Source: an uncultured Bacteroidales bacterium
GTDB taxonomy: Bacteria > Bacteroidota > Bacteroidia > Bacteroidales > Bacteroidaceae
Direction: 5' to 3'
DNA: 32,366 nucleotides
NCBI GenBank assembly: GCA_949297215.1
Contig: CASFRV010000018.1
Coordinates: 1-32,366, forward strand
The notes under the pieces: generated by a model
What the model was told of the DNA's origin: nothing
The model's input: the letters and a program-made list of their open reading frames with translations, nothing else
Databases searched by the model: none
In this document: positions 6,495-15,600 of the stretch, piece by piece
Layout: every line of letters starts with the position of its first letter
Numbering within the stretch: the first letter of the stretch is position 1
Translations under genes and position numbers: made by a program

Positions 6495-7997
6495 ATGAAG
6501 AAGCTACTATTCGCCCTCCTGCTGCTCCTCTCGGCGGCGGCCGGCCGGGCCGAAACGCTGCCGCAGCCGAAACGCGAGTTTCGCGGCGCATGGATACAGA
6601 TGATCAACGGACAGTTTCAGGGCATGAGCCGCGACGCCATGCAGGCCAACCTGCGCCACCAGCTCGACGCGTTGCATGCCTGCGGGGTCAACGCCGTGAT
6701 GTTTCAGGTGAGGGGCGAGGCCGACGCGCTCTACGAGAGCCCCTACGAGCCGTGGAGCCGTTTCCTCTCGGGCACGCAGGGCACGCCCCCTTCGCCCCGC
6801 TGGGACCCGCTGGCCTGGATGGTCGACGAGTGTCATCGCCGCGGCATGGAGCTGCACGCCTGGATCAACCCCTTCCGGGCCAAGACCAAGGGCACAACGC
6901 GTCTGGCCGCGAGCCATCCCTACGTGAAGCATCCCGAGCGCTTCTTCGAATATGACGGCCTCTACATCTTCGACCCCGGCATGCACGAGAACCGCAAGTA
7001 CGTCTGCCGGGTGGCGGCCGACATCGTGCGGCGCTACGACGTGGACGGCCTGCACATCGACGACTATTTCTACCCCTATCCCGCGGCGGGCAAGCCCATC
7101 CCCGACGAGGCCACCTTCCGCACCCACGCCGCCGGCATGACCGACCGCGGCGACTGGCGGCGCTACAACGTGAACCTCTTCATCCAGATGATGCACGACA
7201 GCATACGCGCCGTCAAGCCGTGGGTCAAGTTCGGCGTGTCGCCCTTCGGCATCTACCACAACGAGCGCGCCGGGAGCAACGTGCCGGGCAGCCGCACCTC
7301 GGGCCTGCAAAACTATGACGACCTCTATGCCGACGTGCTCTACTGGGTGCAGCAGGGCTGGGTGGACTACACCATCCCGCAGCTCTACTGGGAGATAGGC
7401 CACCGCGCGGCCGATTATGCCACCCTTGTGGGCTGGTGGGCCCGCTATGCCGCCGGCCGCCCGCTCTTCATCGGCCAGGACGTGGAGCGCACCGTCAAGG
7501 CCCCCGACACGAGCAACCCGCGCATCAACCAGATGCCCGCCAAGCTGCGCCTGCAACGCACGACGCCCGGCGTCGACGGCAGCTGCCTGTGGTACTCGGC
7601 AGCCGTCGTGGCCAACGTGGGCAACTATGGCGGAGCCTTGCAGAAGCTCTACCACCGCACGCCGGCCCTGCAACCCCTCATGCCCTTCATCGACGACGAC
7701 GCGCCCCGCAAGCCCCGCAAGCTGAAAGCCATGTGGATGCCCGATGGCTACTACCTCTTCTGGACGGCGCCGAAAGCCAAGCGCGAGATGGACCGGGCCC
7801 GCTTCTACGTGGTGTACCGCTTCGGGCGTAAGGAAAAGGTCGACCTGGAACGCCCGGAACACATCGTGGCCATCACGCCCGAAACGTTCCTGAAGCTGCC
7901 CTACGGGGACGGGCGTGAAAAATATACCTACGTGGTGACAGCCCTCGACCGCCTGCAAAACGAATCGAAGGGCGCAAAAGAGAAAGTGAAGCTGTAA
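6495..7997 (+). CDS. Secreted GHL10-type glycoside hydrolase (DUF187) with Fn3-like tail
   Basis: 500 residues from ATG 6495; the frame is open further upstream but only this start gives a signal peptide (residues 1-19, MKKLLFALLLLLSAAAGRA). Residues of about 27-370 match the glycosyl-hydrolase-like 10 family: REFRGAWIQ at the start, a NAVMFQVRGEADALY strand, LHAWINPFRA at 120-129, and the acidic DGLHIDDYFYPYP segment (184-196), where catalytic acids are expected. FGVSPFGIYHN and DYTIPQLYWE follow. The last 100 residues (about 400-500) look like a fibronectin type III domain (KLKAMWMPDGYYLFWTAP ... YTYVVTALDRLQNES). Members of this family are thought to act on polysaccharide or peptidoglycan-type glycans in the envelope. 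The substrate here is unknown. thrA follows after 143 bases and a strong hairpin, so the two are probably separate units. Confidence 0.88.
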   Translation: MKKLLFALLLLLSAAAGRAETLPQPKREFRGAWIQMINGQFQGMSRDAMQANLRHQLDALHACGVNAVMFQVRGEADALYESPYEPWSRFLSGTQGTPPSPRWDPLAWMVDECHRRGMELHAWINPFRAKTKGTTRLAASHPYVKHPERFFEYDGLYIFDPGMHENRKYVCRVAADIVRRYDVDGLHIDDYFYPYPAAGKPIPDEATFRTHAAGMTDRGDWRRYNVNLFIQMMHDSIRAVKPWVKFGVSPFGIYHNERAGSNVPGSRTSGLQNYDDLYADVLYWVQQGWVDYTIPQLYWEIGHRAADYATLVGWWARYAAGRPLFIGQDVERTVKAPDTSNPRINQMPAKLRLQRTTPGVDGSCLWYSAAVVANVGNYGGALQKLYHRTPALQPLMPFIDDDAPRKPRKLKAMWMPDGYYLFWTAPKAKREMDRARFYVVYRFGRKEKVDLERPEHIVAITPETFLKLPYGDGREKYTYVVTALDRLQNESKGAKEKVKL

Positions 7998-8073
7998 GGG
8001 GCCAGCCCGCCCCGCGCGTTGCGCAAGCGTAGCGATGCGATGAGCCGCGCCGCTACCGTTCAGAACGCAGCTT

Positions 8074-8104
8074 CGCAACGGGGCATTCATCATGCCCCGT
8101 TGCG
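8074..8104 (+). terminator. Perfect 13-bp hairpin between glycosidase gene and thrA
   Basis: CGCAACGGGGCAT (8074-8086) pairs perfectly with ATGCCCCGTTGCG (8092-8104) around a 5-base loop. It probably ends the glycosidase transcript. There is no T-run. It lies only 36 bases before thrA, so a role in the thrA leader cannot be excluded. Confidence 0.5.
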
Positions 8105-8140
8105 GGCGGTCATCATCAGACATAATATATAATAAGGAGT

Positions 8141-10567
8141 ATGAAAGTATTGAAGTTTGGCGGCAGTTCCGTCGGGACGCCCGAAAGCATAAGCAACGTC
8201 AAGGCCATCGTCGAGGGCGCGGGGCGTCCCGTCGTCGTGGTGGTGTCGGCCCTGGGCGGCGTGACGGACGCCCTCATCGCCGCCTCGCGTGCGGCCGCCG
8301 CCGGCGACGACGCGTGGCGCCGCGACATGCAGGCCCTCGAAGCGCGCCACCTCGACATGGTGGAGCGCGTGGTGGCGCCCGCGCGGCGCGAAGGCTTGAA
8401 GGCCGACGTAACGGCCCATCTGCGCGAGCTCGAAAGCATCCTGTACGGCGTGAGCCTCATCCAGGACCTCACGCCCAAGACGGCCGACGCCATCGTGGCC
8501 TACGGCGAGCGACTCTCGTCGCTCATCTGCGCCGCCCTCATCGACGGTGCGCGCCATTATGACGCGCGCGACATCATACGCACGCGGCGGCAGGGCGGCA
8601 AGACCGTGGTCGATTTCGACGAGAGCAACCGCCGCGTGCGCGAGACGTTCGCCCGTCACGACGAGGTGGCCGTGACGGGCGGCTTCATCGCCTCGGACGC
8701 CGAGACGGGCGTCACGACCAACCTGGGGCGCGGCGGCTCCGACTATACGGCGGCCATCATCGCCGCGGCCCTCGATGCCGAGGCGTTGGAGATATGGACC
8801 GACGTGGACGGCTTCATGACGGCCGACCCGCGCGTCATACCCACGGCCTACACCATACGCGAGCTGAGCTACGGCGAGGCCATGGAGCTGTGCAACTTCG
8901 GGGCCAAGGTGGTCTATCCGCCCACGATCTACCCCGTCTGCCTGAAAAACATTCCCATCTACGTCAAGAACACGTTCAATCCCGCGGCCGCCGGCAGCGT
9001 CATCCGCCGCGACGCCGCGGCCGACGAGCGCCCCGTGCGCGGCATCTCGTCGGTGAACGAAACGAGCATGGTGACCGTCTCGGGCCCCTCGATGGTGGGC
9101 GTCATCGGCGTGAACCGCCGCATCTTCACCACGCTGGCCGACGGCGGCATCAGCGTGTTCATGGTGGCCCAGACGTCGTCGGAGACGAGCACGTCGATCT
9201 GCATGACACCCGACGACGCGTGCCGTGCCTGCCGCCTGCTCGACGAGGAGTTTGGCCGCGAGATAGCCGACGGGGCCATGAACCCCGCCGTGCGGCTCGA
9301 CGGCCTGGCCACGGTGGCCGTGGTGGGCGAGGGCATGAAGCGCACACCCGGCATCGCGGGCAAGCTCTTCTCCGTGCTGGGGAGGGCGGGCATCAGCGTT
9401 TCGGCCGTGGCCCAGGGCGCTTTGGAGATGAACCTCTCGTTCGTCGTCGACCGCCCGCTGCTGCGCAAGGCGCTGAACGTGCTGCACGACAGCTTCTTCC
9501 TGAGCGAATACCAGGAGCTCAACCTCTTTGTGTGCGGCGTGGGCACGGTGGGCGGCAGCCTGCTGGCCCAGATAGCCGCCCAGCGCGAGACGCTCATGCG
9601 CGAGCGCGGCCTGAAGCTCAACCTGGTGGGCGTGAGCGGCAGGAGCAAGGCCGCCTTCAGCCACGAGGGCATCGACCCCGCCCGCTATCGCGAGGCCATG
9701 GGCGGGGGCGGCCCCGGCGGCGTGGAGCACATGGTGCGCGAGATACTGGATATGAACGTGTTCAACTCCGTCTTCGTCGACTGCACGGCCAGCGAGGAGG
9801 TGGCGGCCCAATACCTGCGCCTGCTGCGTGGCAACGTGTCGGTCGTGACAGCCAACAAGATTGCGGCCTCGTCGGCCTACGACAACTACGCCCTCTTGAA
9901 ACGCACCGCCCGCGAGCGCGGCGTGAAGTTTCTCTTCGAAACCAACGTGGGGGCCGGCCTGCCCATCATCAACACCATCAACGACCTGCGTGGTTCGGGC
10001 GACCGCATCCTGTGTATCGAGGCCGTCCTGAGCGGCACGCTCAACTATGTGTTCAACACGCTTTCGGCCGACGTGACGCTGAGCCGCGCCGTGCGCCTGG
10101 CGCAGGAGAACGGGTACAGCGAGCCCGACCCGCGCGTGGATCTGTCGGGCAAGGACGTCGTGCGCAAGCTCACCATCCTGGCCCGCGAGAGCGGCTACCG
10201 CATGGAAGCGGCCGACGTGGAGCGCCACCTGTTCATCCCCGAGGAGCTTTTCAGCGGTACGCTGGACGAGTTCTGGGAGCGCCTGCCCGGGCTCGACGCC
10301 CGTTTTGAGCAGGAGCGCCGGCGCCTGGCTGCCGAGCGGAAGCATTGGCGCTTCGTGGCCTCGTGGAAAGACGGACGTGGCGAGGTGGGCCTGCGCGAAA
10401 TACCGCAGAACCACCCGTTCTATACGCTCGAAGGCTCGAACAACATCATCCTCATCACCACCGAGCGCTACAAGGAATATCCCATGCTCATCCAAGGCTA
10501 CGGCGCCGGGGCCGACGTGACGGCCGCCGGCGTTTTTGCCGACATCATGAGCGTGGCCAACATATAG
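8141..10567 (+). CDS. thrA: Bifunctional aspartokinase / homoserine dehydrogenase
   Basis: 808 residues, close to the usual length of about 810-820. It catalyses the first and third steps of threonine and methionine synthesis: aspartate to aspartyl phosphate (ATP), and aspartate semialdehyde to homoserine (NAD(P)H). The aspartokinase domain (about 1-290) starts with MKVLKFGGSSVGTPESI (nucleotide-binding KFGGSS) and has TNLGRGGSDYTA. Two ACT-like regulatory segments follow (about 310-460, VSGPSMVGVIGV and GEGMKRTPGIAGKLFSVLG), where threonine feedback is expected. The dehydrogenase domain (about 460-808) has the Rossmann motif FVCGVGTVGGSLL (about 462-475), TANKIA (about 570) and LSGKDVVRKL near 666. 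The start has a strong AAGGAG site (8134-8139). No homoserine kinase or threonine synthase gene follows; a hairpin terminator and a convergent gene end the unit. Confidence 0.96.
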   Translation: MKVLKFGGSSVGTPESISNVKAIVEGAGRPVVVVVSALGGVTDALIAASRAAAAGDDAWRRDMQALEARHLDMVERVVAPARREGLKADVTAHLRELESILYGVSLIQDLTPKTADAIVAYGERLSSLICAALIDGARHYDARDIIRTRRQGGKTVVDFDESNRRVRETFARHDEVAVTGGFIASDAETGVTTNLGRGGSDYTAAIIAAALDAEALEIWTDVDGFMTADPRVIPTAYTIRELSYGEAMELCNFGAKVVYPPTIYPVCLKNIPIYVKNTFNPAAAGSVIRRDAAADERPVRGISSVNETSMVTVSGPSMVGVIGVNRRIFTTLADGGISVFMVAQTSSETSTSICMTPDDACRACRLLDEEFGREIADGAMNPAVRLDGLATVAVVGEGMKRTPGIAGKLFSVLGRAGISVSAVAQGALEMNLSFVVDRPLLRKALNVLHDSFFLSEYQELNLFVCGVGTVGGSLLAQIAAQRETLMRERGLKLNLVGVSGRSKAAFSHEGIDPARYREAMGGGGPGGVEHMVREILDMNVFNSVFVDCTASEEVAAQYLRLLRGNVSVVTANKIAASSAYDNYALLKRTARERGVKFLFETNVGAGLPIINTINDLRGSGDRILCIEAVLSGTLNYVFNTLSADVTLSRAVRLAQENGYSEPDPRVDLSGKDVVRKLTILARESGYRMEAADVERHLFIPEELFSGTLDEFWERLPGLDARFEQERRRLAAERKHWRFVASWKDGRGEVGLREIPQNHPFYTLEGSNNIILITTERYKEYPMLIQGYGAGADVTAAGVFADIMSVANI

Positions 10568-10597
10568 CGGACGCCCACTGTGCTCCGCACAACGCAA

Positions 10598-10637
10598 GCC
10601 GCCCGCCTTCCCACGAAACGAGGGGAAGGCGGGCGGC
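10598..10637. terminator. Bidirectional 15-bp hairpin between thrA and phosphodiesterase gene
   Basis: GCCGCCCGCCTTCCC (10598-10612) pairs perfectly with GGGAAGGCGGGCGGC (10623-10637) around a 10-base loop, followed by ATCTTTA. It lies between convergent genes (stops at 10567 and 10686), so it can serve both. Confidence 0.75.
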
Positions 10638-10685
10638 ATCTTTATGCCCGGCTGCGGCCGTGGCGGGCGGCTGTCGGGCGTGCTC

Positions 10686-11582
10686 TTATTTAAAGACGTG
10701 CAAGGGCGGGCGGCCCGTCCATACCTGCGGTACCTTCAGCCCGAATATGTGGGCGATGGTGGCGGCCAGGTCGTATTGCATCATGCTTTCCTCAAACTCG
10801 CCGCCGCGGCGTATGCCCTTGCCCGCAATGATGAACGGCACCTCCATTTCGGTCAGCGTGATGCCGCCATGGCCCTTGCCCGTGCCGCCGTGGTCGGCCG
10901 TGAGGATGACCACCGTGTCGTCCCACATCCCGGCCCGGCGGATGGCGTCGAGGATCTGGCCCACGTAGCCGTCGAGCTGTTCGAGCTTGGCGTAGTAGGC
11001 CGGCGAGTCGAAGCCTGCGGCGTGGCCCGTGTGGTCCAGCTGGTCGAAGCAGACGGCCAGCAGCCGCGGGCGGTGGCTGTCAATGTAGCCGACGGCCATG
11101 CGGCAGAGCTCGTCCTCGTCTTTCTCGTTGGCTTGGGCGTGGTGGCTGAGCGCCAGCGTGTCGACGACATACTTGATGCCGTCCCATTCGTAGAGGCAGG
11201 CCACGTCGGCCTCGGGCTCCTGCTCACGCAGTACCGAGAAGATGGTGGGCATGATGCCGCGGGCGTTGACCACGCGCGAGGGGATCTCGGGCGTGCGCGA
11301 GCCCCACGTGGTGTAGCCGTGCAGCTCCGTGCCTACGCCCATAAACATCGAGGCCCAGTTGATGGCGCTGGCCGAGGGCAGCACCGAGCGGTCGTGGAGG
11401 GTGTAGCAGCCGCGCTCCATGACTGAGCGGATGTGGGGGATTTTGGCTTTTGGCACGCTGAAAGCGCCCCAGCCGTCGATGGCGATGAGCACGACGTGGG
11501 CGGCGCGGCGCCGGGCGGCCTGCATGGGCAGCATGCCGCCAATGAGCAGGGCAACGATGGCCCCGAAAAAAAAATTTTTCAT
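10686..11582 (-). CDS. Secreted alkaline-phosphatase-superfamily phosphodiesterase (NPP type)
   Basis: 298 residues from the ATG at 11582. The frame opens at 11723, but only this start gives a signal peptide (1-22). The fold is that of type I phosphodiesterase / nucleotide pyrophosphatase: metal-binding Asp36 in VVLIAIDGWG, a likely nucleophile Ser in LPSASAINW (70-76), Asp180/His184/His187 in DQLDHTGHAAG, Asp230-His231 in TADHGG, and His238. It probably hydrolyses a phosphodiester or phosphate monoester outside the cytoplasm; the substrate is unknown. At about 300 residues it is a compact member. A DUF805 gene lies 118 bases upstream on the same strand and may share its promoter. Phosphoglycerate-mutase-like (ApgM) proteins belong to the same superfamily, but the exported N-terminus argues against that role. 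Confidence 0.88.
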   Translation of the reverse strand: MKNFFFGAIVALLIGGMLPMQAARRRAAHVVLIAIDGWGAFSVPKAKIPHIRSVMERGCYTLHDRSVLPSASAINWASMFMGVGTELHGYTTWGSRTPEIPSRVVNARGIMPTIFSVLREQEPEADVACLYEWDGIKYVVDTLALSHHAQANEKDEDELCRMAVGYIDSHRPRLLAVCFDQLDHTGHAAGFDSPAYYAKLEQLDGYVGQILDAIRRAGMWDDTVVILTADHGGTGKGHGGITLTEMEVPFIIAGKGIRRGGEFEESMMQYDLAATIAHIFGLKVPQVWTGRPPLHVFK

Positions 11583-11700
11583 GGTCGTATCTATTATTAA
11601 TAAGGTGTCAGGGCTGAGAGGGGCGCCGCAAGCTCCCGTTCCCCCCGCCGGGCGGCAGGGAGAGGCGAGGGTGCGTCGGCGAGTGTACGTGCGCCCGCCG

Positions 11701-12060
11701 TCATTGGTCAAGTTCGCCCGCAAAGCGGCCTTTCGGGTCGTTGCCGTAGCGGTTGGGGCCCACGTCGCTGTCTTTGAGAAGCATGAGCAGGCCCCAGTAG
11801 ATGTTGAAGAGGGGAATGAGCAGATAGAGCCACGTGATGCCGTGCCGTCCGAAGTCGTGCAGGCGCTTCACGCCCGCCGCAATGGTGGCCCACAGGCAGG
11901 GCACGTAGAGCAGGACGAAGAGCAGCACCATGAGCCAGGGCAGGTCCGTGAGCGCCGCGAGGGCGAAAAGGATGCCGGGCACAACGCCTGCGCAAACCAG
12001 CGTAAGCAGATACTGCGAGCGGCGCAACCGGCCGCGAAGGGAGAAGATTCGTCGCATCAT
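11701..12060 (-). CDS. DUF805 family membrane protein
   Basis: 119 residues. The start is ATGATG (12060 or 12057). After a basic head (MMRRIFSLRGRLRRSQY) there are about three or four hydrophobic segments (about 17-40, 43-65, 78-93) with the conserved VKRLHDFGRHG segment between them, and a hydrophilic tail (DVGPNRYGNDPKGRFAGELDQ) typical of DUF805 proteins. The protein belongs in the inner membrane and its function is unknown. It lacks the zinc ribbons found on the DUF805 protein at 2263-3153. A good promoter lies just upstream (12098-12128), so it starts a minus-strand unit that may continue into the phosphodiesterase gene. Confidence 0.85.
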   Translation of the reverse strand: MMRRIFSLRGRLRRSQYLLTLVCAGVVPGILFALAALTDLPWLMVLLFVLLYVPCLWATIAAGVKRLHDFGRHGITWLYLLIPLFNIYWGLLMLLKDSDVGPNRYGNDPKGRFAGELDQ

Positions 12061-12097
12061 AGCCGTATGGATTTAAGAGTTAGTCGTTTCTGTATGA

Positions 12098-12128
12098 CAA
12101 AGATAGCGCAAGGCGAGTGGAGCGGCAA
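12098..12128 (-). promoter_or_regulatory. Bacteroidetes-type promoter for DUF805 gene, partly inside tandem repeat
   Basis: On the minus strand, TTGC (12128-12125), 19 bases, TATCTTTG (12105-12098). This has the same spacing as the promoter at 5030-5060. The -33 element falls in the left arm of the first repeat's hairpin. The start codon is 38 bases downstream. Confidence 0.55.
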
Positions 12129-12290
12129 GAAAAATCTCGTTTTTCTTGCCATTCCCGAGCCGCAGCCTGTCTTGGGCGAAGCCAAAGTAGCGCAAGGCGA
12201 GTGGAGCGGCAAGAAAAATCTCGTTTTTCTTGCCATTCCCGAGCCGCAGCCTGCCTTGGGAGGAGCCAAAGTGGTGCAAAGCGAGTGGAG
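12104..12290. repeat. 84-bp tandem repeat with internal perfect hairpins
   Basis: About 2.2 copies at an 84-base period (copies start near 12104, 12188 and 12272; the third is partial and diverged). Each full copy holds a perfect 11-bp hairpin GGCAAGAAAAA / TTTTTCTTGCC with loop TCTCG (12124-12150 and 12208-12234). Those arms end in A and T runs, so each hairpin could act as an intrinsic terminator on either strand. Confidence 0.85.
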
Positions 12291-12530
12291 GGAGGGGTGG
12301 TATTTCTCGTGTCAAGGCGGCTTGTTGCGAAAAACGCATACGGAGCGATGTAAATATGAATATATGCAGTAATAGTTACCCAAGGTTCCCATAAAAACAA
12401 GGGAAGTCCGTTTCGTTTTATACAATCGATATTTGCATACTTCCCGAAATATTGGTATGGCAAAAGATGTTTTGCAACATATATACCGAAATTTTTCGTT
12501 TCCATTAATTAAAGTTTGGCGAATGTTTCT

Positions 12531-12538
12531 TATTTTTG
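12531..12538 (+). promoter_or_regulatory. Candidate -7 element for surface protein gene
   Basis: TATTTTTG matches TAnnTTTG exactly, 134 bases before the ATG at 12672. A TTTG at 12515-12518 is only 12 bases away, too close for a normal -33 element. Confidence 0.35.
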
Positions 12539-12671
12539 CCGTGTCCTCCCGACAAAATGTGGAGGCAAACGAGGCTTTGCTTTGTCCGTGGTTACAAGCT
12601 GCGGGATGAAGGCTTTGAAAATGTAATTGCATATTTGCAGAAACGACAAGAACAAATATAAAAGGAAAAAG

Positions 12672-15600
12672 ATGAGAAAAATTGTACTTTTCGTGGCTTT
12701 GATGGTGGCTTTGCTCCCCCTCTGCGCGCAGGAGCAGCCGCCACGGCCCACTTTGTTGAAGATCACTTTCCCGCAGTCGGCGGCCATCAACGCGCTCTCC
12801 GACAACGGAAGCTGGGCCGCGGCCAGCGGTGTCGGCGAAGACCAGAGCGAGCCGGCCTATCCCTACCTGGTGAACGCCGTCGACGGCAGCCTTACGGAAC
12901 TGTGGGACGACGACAACCCCGTGCAGGGCGGCATCTCTGCCAACGACGTCACGGACGACGGACAGATCGTCGTGGGTAGCTACGGCGGGCGGCCGGCCTT
13001 CTGCAACACCGCGACGAAGACGTGGACAACGCTCGCCTGCGACGACGGCGGCGTGGCCGAGAAAGTGACGCCCGACGGACGCTACATCGCAGGGTGGGGC
13101 GCTTCGTCGAGCTTCTCGGCCGACAACTATAGCGAGGTGCCGCTGCTGTGGGAACGGCAGGCCGACGGCAGTTACCGACGTGTCGATGTTGTCAACGAAT
13201 GGGAGGGCTTCCCCACGCAGGACAAGACGGGGGCCAACACCAACATGCTGCGCATCGAAAACATGAGCGCCGACGGCAACGTTCTGGCCGGGGCCATCAA
13301 CTTTATCTACCCCGCCGTGGCGTGCTACTACGTATATAACCGCACGACGCACGAGACCTATTATATAGACAACGCCATGACGGGCGTGGCCGAGGGTTCG
13401 TTTGTCGACCAGTCGGTCATGAGCAACAATGGCGCCTATATGTCGGGCATCATGCAGCTGGTGATCGCTGACGGCGACGAGTATGCCGCCAGCTACCTCT
13501 ATGCGACTGCCGACAACGGGCTGACCATGTACAACGTCGACGCCGAGGAGCAGGACCGCGGCGGCTATGCCGTGACCAACAGCGGCCTGGTGCTGGCGTC
13601 GAGTCCCGCCGTCAACCCGCTGCGTTCGGTCTACGTGCGCTACAATTCGCTGTGGTTCGGCCTTGACGAACTGCTGTACAGCCGCTACGGCATCAACTAT
13701 TACGAACAGACGGGCTACGAATACACAGGCATCGTCTGTGGCGTGTCGGACGACGAGAAGGTGATTGCAGGCATGGCGCTGACGCAGACCGACGGCTACA
13801 TCATCCGTCTGCAAGAGCCGCTGGCCACGGCAGCTGCGGGCGTCAACCCGTTGGAGGCCTACGCCGTTTCGCCCGCCGCGGGCTCGCAGTTTGCGCGTTT
13901 CAGGAGTGTCACGCTCGCTTTCAGCAAAAAGGTGACGCTGGCCGCCGGCGTCGGCGCGCAGCTCCTGGACGAAGAGGGCAACCTCCTGCGTCCCTACACC
14001 ATCACGCCCGGTAGCGACGGCCGCACCTTTACCATCGGCGGCCGCCCGCAGAGCCTGGAACAAGACAAGCGCTACACGCTGCGCATCCCGGCCGGCGCTT
14101 TCACGCTCACGCAGGACAACGCGTTCAGCAGCGAGGAGATCAACATCACCTACGTGGGCCGCGACGAGCAGCCCGTGGCCATGTTGCAGGCAGCCCCGTC
14201 CGACGGCGCCAACGTGTCGGAGCTGGGAGTGAACAACCCCGTGCAGATGGCGTTCGACACGGAAATCACGGTGGCCCAAGGCGCCGTGGGCTATCTCTAT
14301 GAGGAGGATAACGAAACGCCCGTCTGCGAGATGCAGCTCATCTCGCAGGGAAACATCCTGACGCTCACGCCCAATCTTGCGCGCTACCTCACCGCCGGGC
14401 GCAACTACCGCGTGGTGCTGCCTGCGGGGGCCGTGACCGACATCATGGGCGACTGTGGAAACGAGGAAATCACGCTGCGATATGTCGGAATCTTCGAACC
14501 GGAGTTCGACACCGACGGCAATCTTTTCTTCGACGACTTCAACAATCCGTCGGTTTCCATGGCCACGTACCTGCTCTATGAGGGCGACCACCGCCAGCCC
14601 GTCTCGGCCATGGCCGACCTCGACTTCGACGCCGACAACAACCCGTGGAACTTCACCATCCGCGAGGACTTGAACTCGACCGACTACTTCGCTGCCTCGC
14701 ATTCGTCGTATAGCCCCGCCGGGGCGTCGGACGACTGGATGTCGCTGCCGCGGCTCTTCATCGAAAACGCCGACTATCACCTCACGTTCGACGCACAGTC
14801 GTACCGCGCGGGCAAGACCGACCGTCTGCAAGTGGTCGTGCTCGAAGAGCCCGGTGGCTACACCCGCTTCACCGACGAGCTGTATGCGAAGTTTGAGGCC
14901 GAGGGCGTGACCATCTACGACGAGCAGCTGTCGCCCGGTGCCAGCGAGGAAGGCATTGCCGGCGAATGGCAGACGGTGGACCTCCCCCTGGCGCAGTTTG
15001 AGGGCAAGAGCATCTACATCGCCTTTGTCAACCGCAACGAAGACCAGAGCATGGTGTTCGTCGACAACATCCGCGTGCATTACAGCGGCGACTTCTACTT
15101 TGCCCCTACCGGCGAGGAGAACGTCGTGGCCCGCGAGAGCGCCCCGATAACCGTGCAGCTCCGCGTGACGGGCGACAAGACCTACAACGACCTCAGCGCC
15201 ACGCTCACCACGGCCGACGGGTCGTACACCCAGTCCTATTCGGCCACGGGCCTCGCCCTGACGAAGGACAGCCCTGTCTACCGCTTTGCCTTCCCCGGCG
15301 AAATGCCCTTGCAGCTGGGCCGCGAAAACAACTACACCGTGACCGTCAGCCTCGACGGCAAGAGCGTGAGCCGCACCGACGTGATACGCAACCTGGCCTT
15401 TGAGACCACGAAGCACGTCGTCGTGGAGGAAGGCACGGGCCAATGGTGCGGCAACTGCCCGCTCGGCCTCCTGGCGCTCGACAACCTGAAGCGTCTCTAC
15501 GACGACCGCGTCATTGCCATCGGCGTACACGGCGGCACGGGCTTCGACTCCTATCTCTATCCCGAATACACCTCGTATCTCGGCTTCACGGCCTGGCCCG

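Larger units (their letters stand above)
12061..12671. other. Spacer with tandem repeat and divergent promoters
   Basis: 611 bases between divergent genes. The left part (12104-12290) is an 84-bp tandem repeat; the right part (about 12330-12660) is AT-rich with no gene. The short frames through the repeat on both strands are open only because 84 is a multiple of three. A leftward promoter (12098-12128) and a rightward -7 element (12531-12538) are visible. Confidence 0.6.

Noticed and set aside
8090-10639. 849-codon open frame on the minus strand opposite thrA
   Set aside because: It is an antisense shadow caused by GC-rich codon use. thrA has all family motifs; the opposite frame is Ala/Arg/His/Val-rich with no domain.
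12104-12290. CRISPR array
   Set aside because: The 84-base units are contiguous with no unique spacers, and there are only about two copies with no cas gene nearby.
12117-12353. Small repeat-containing protein gene over the tandem repeat
   Set aside because: The frame is open on both strands only because the 84-base unit is a multiple of three. It overlaps a promoter and hairpins.
12312-15530. 1072-codon open frame on the minus strand opposite the large surface protein gene
   Set aside because: No signal peptide or family motif and shadow-type composition; it also runs through the promoter region at 12531.
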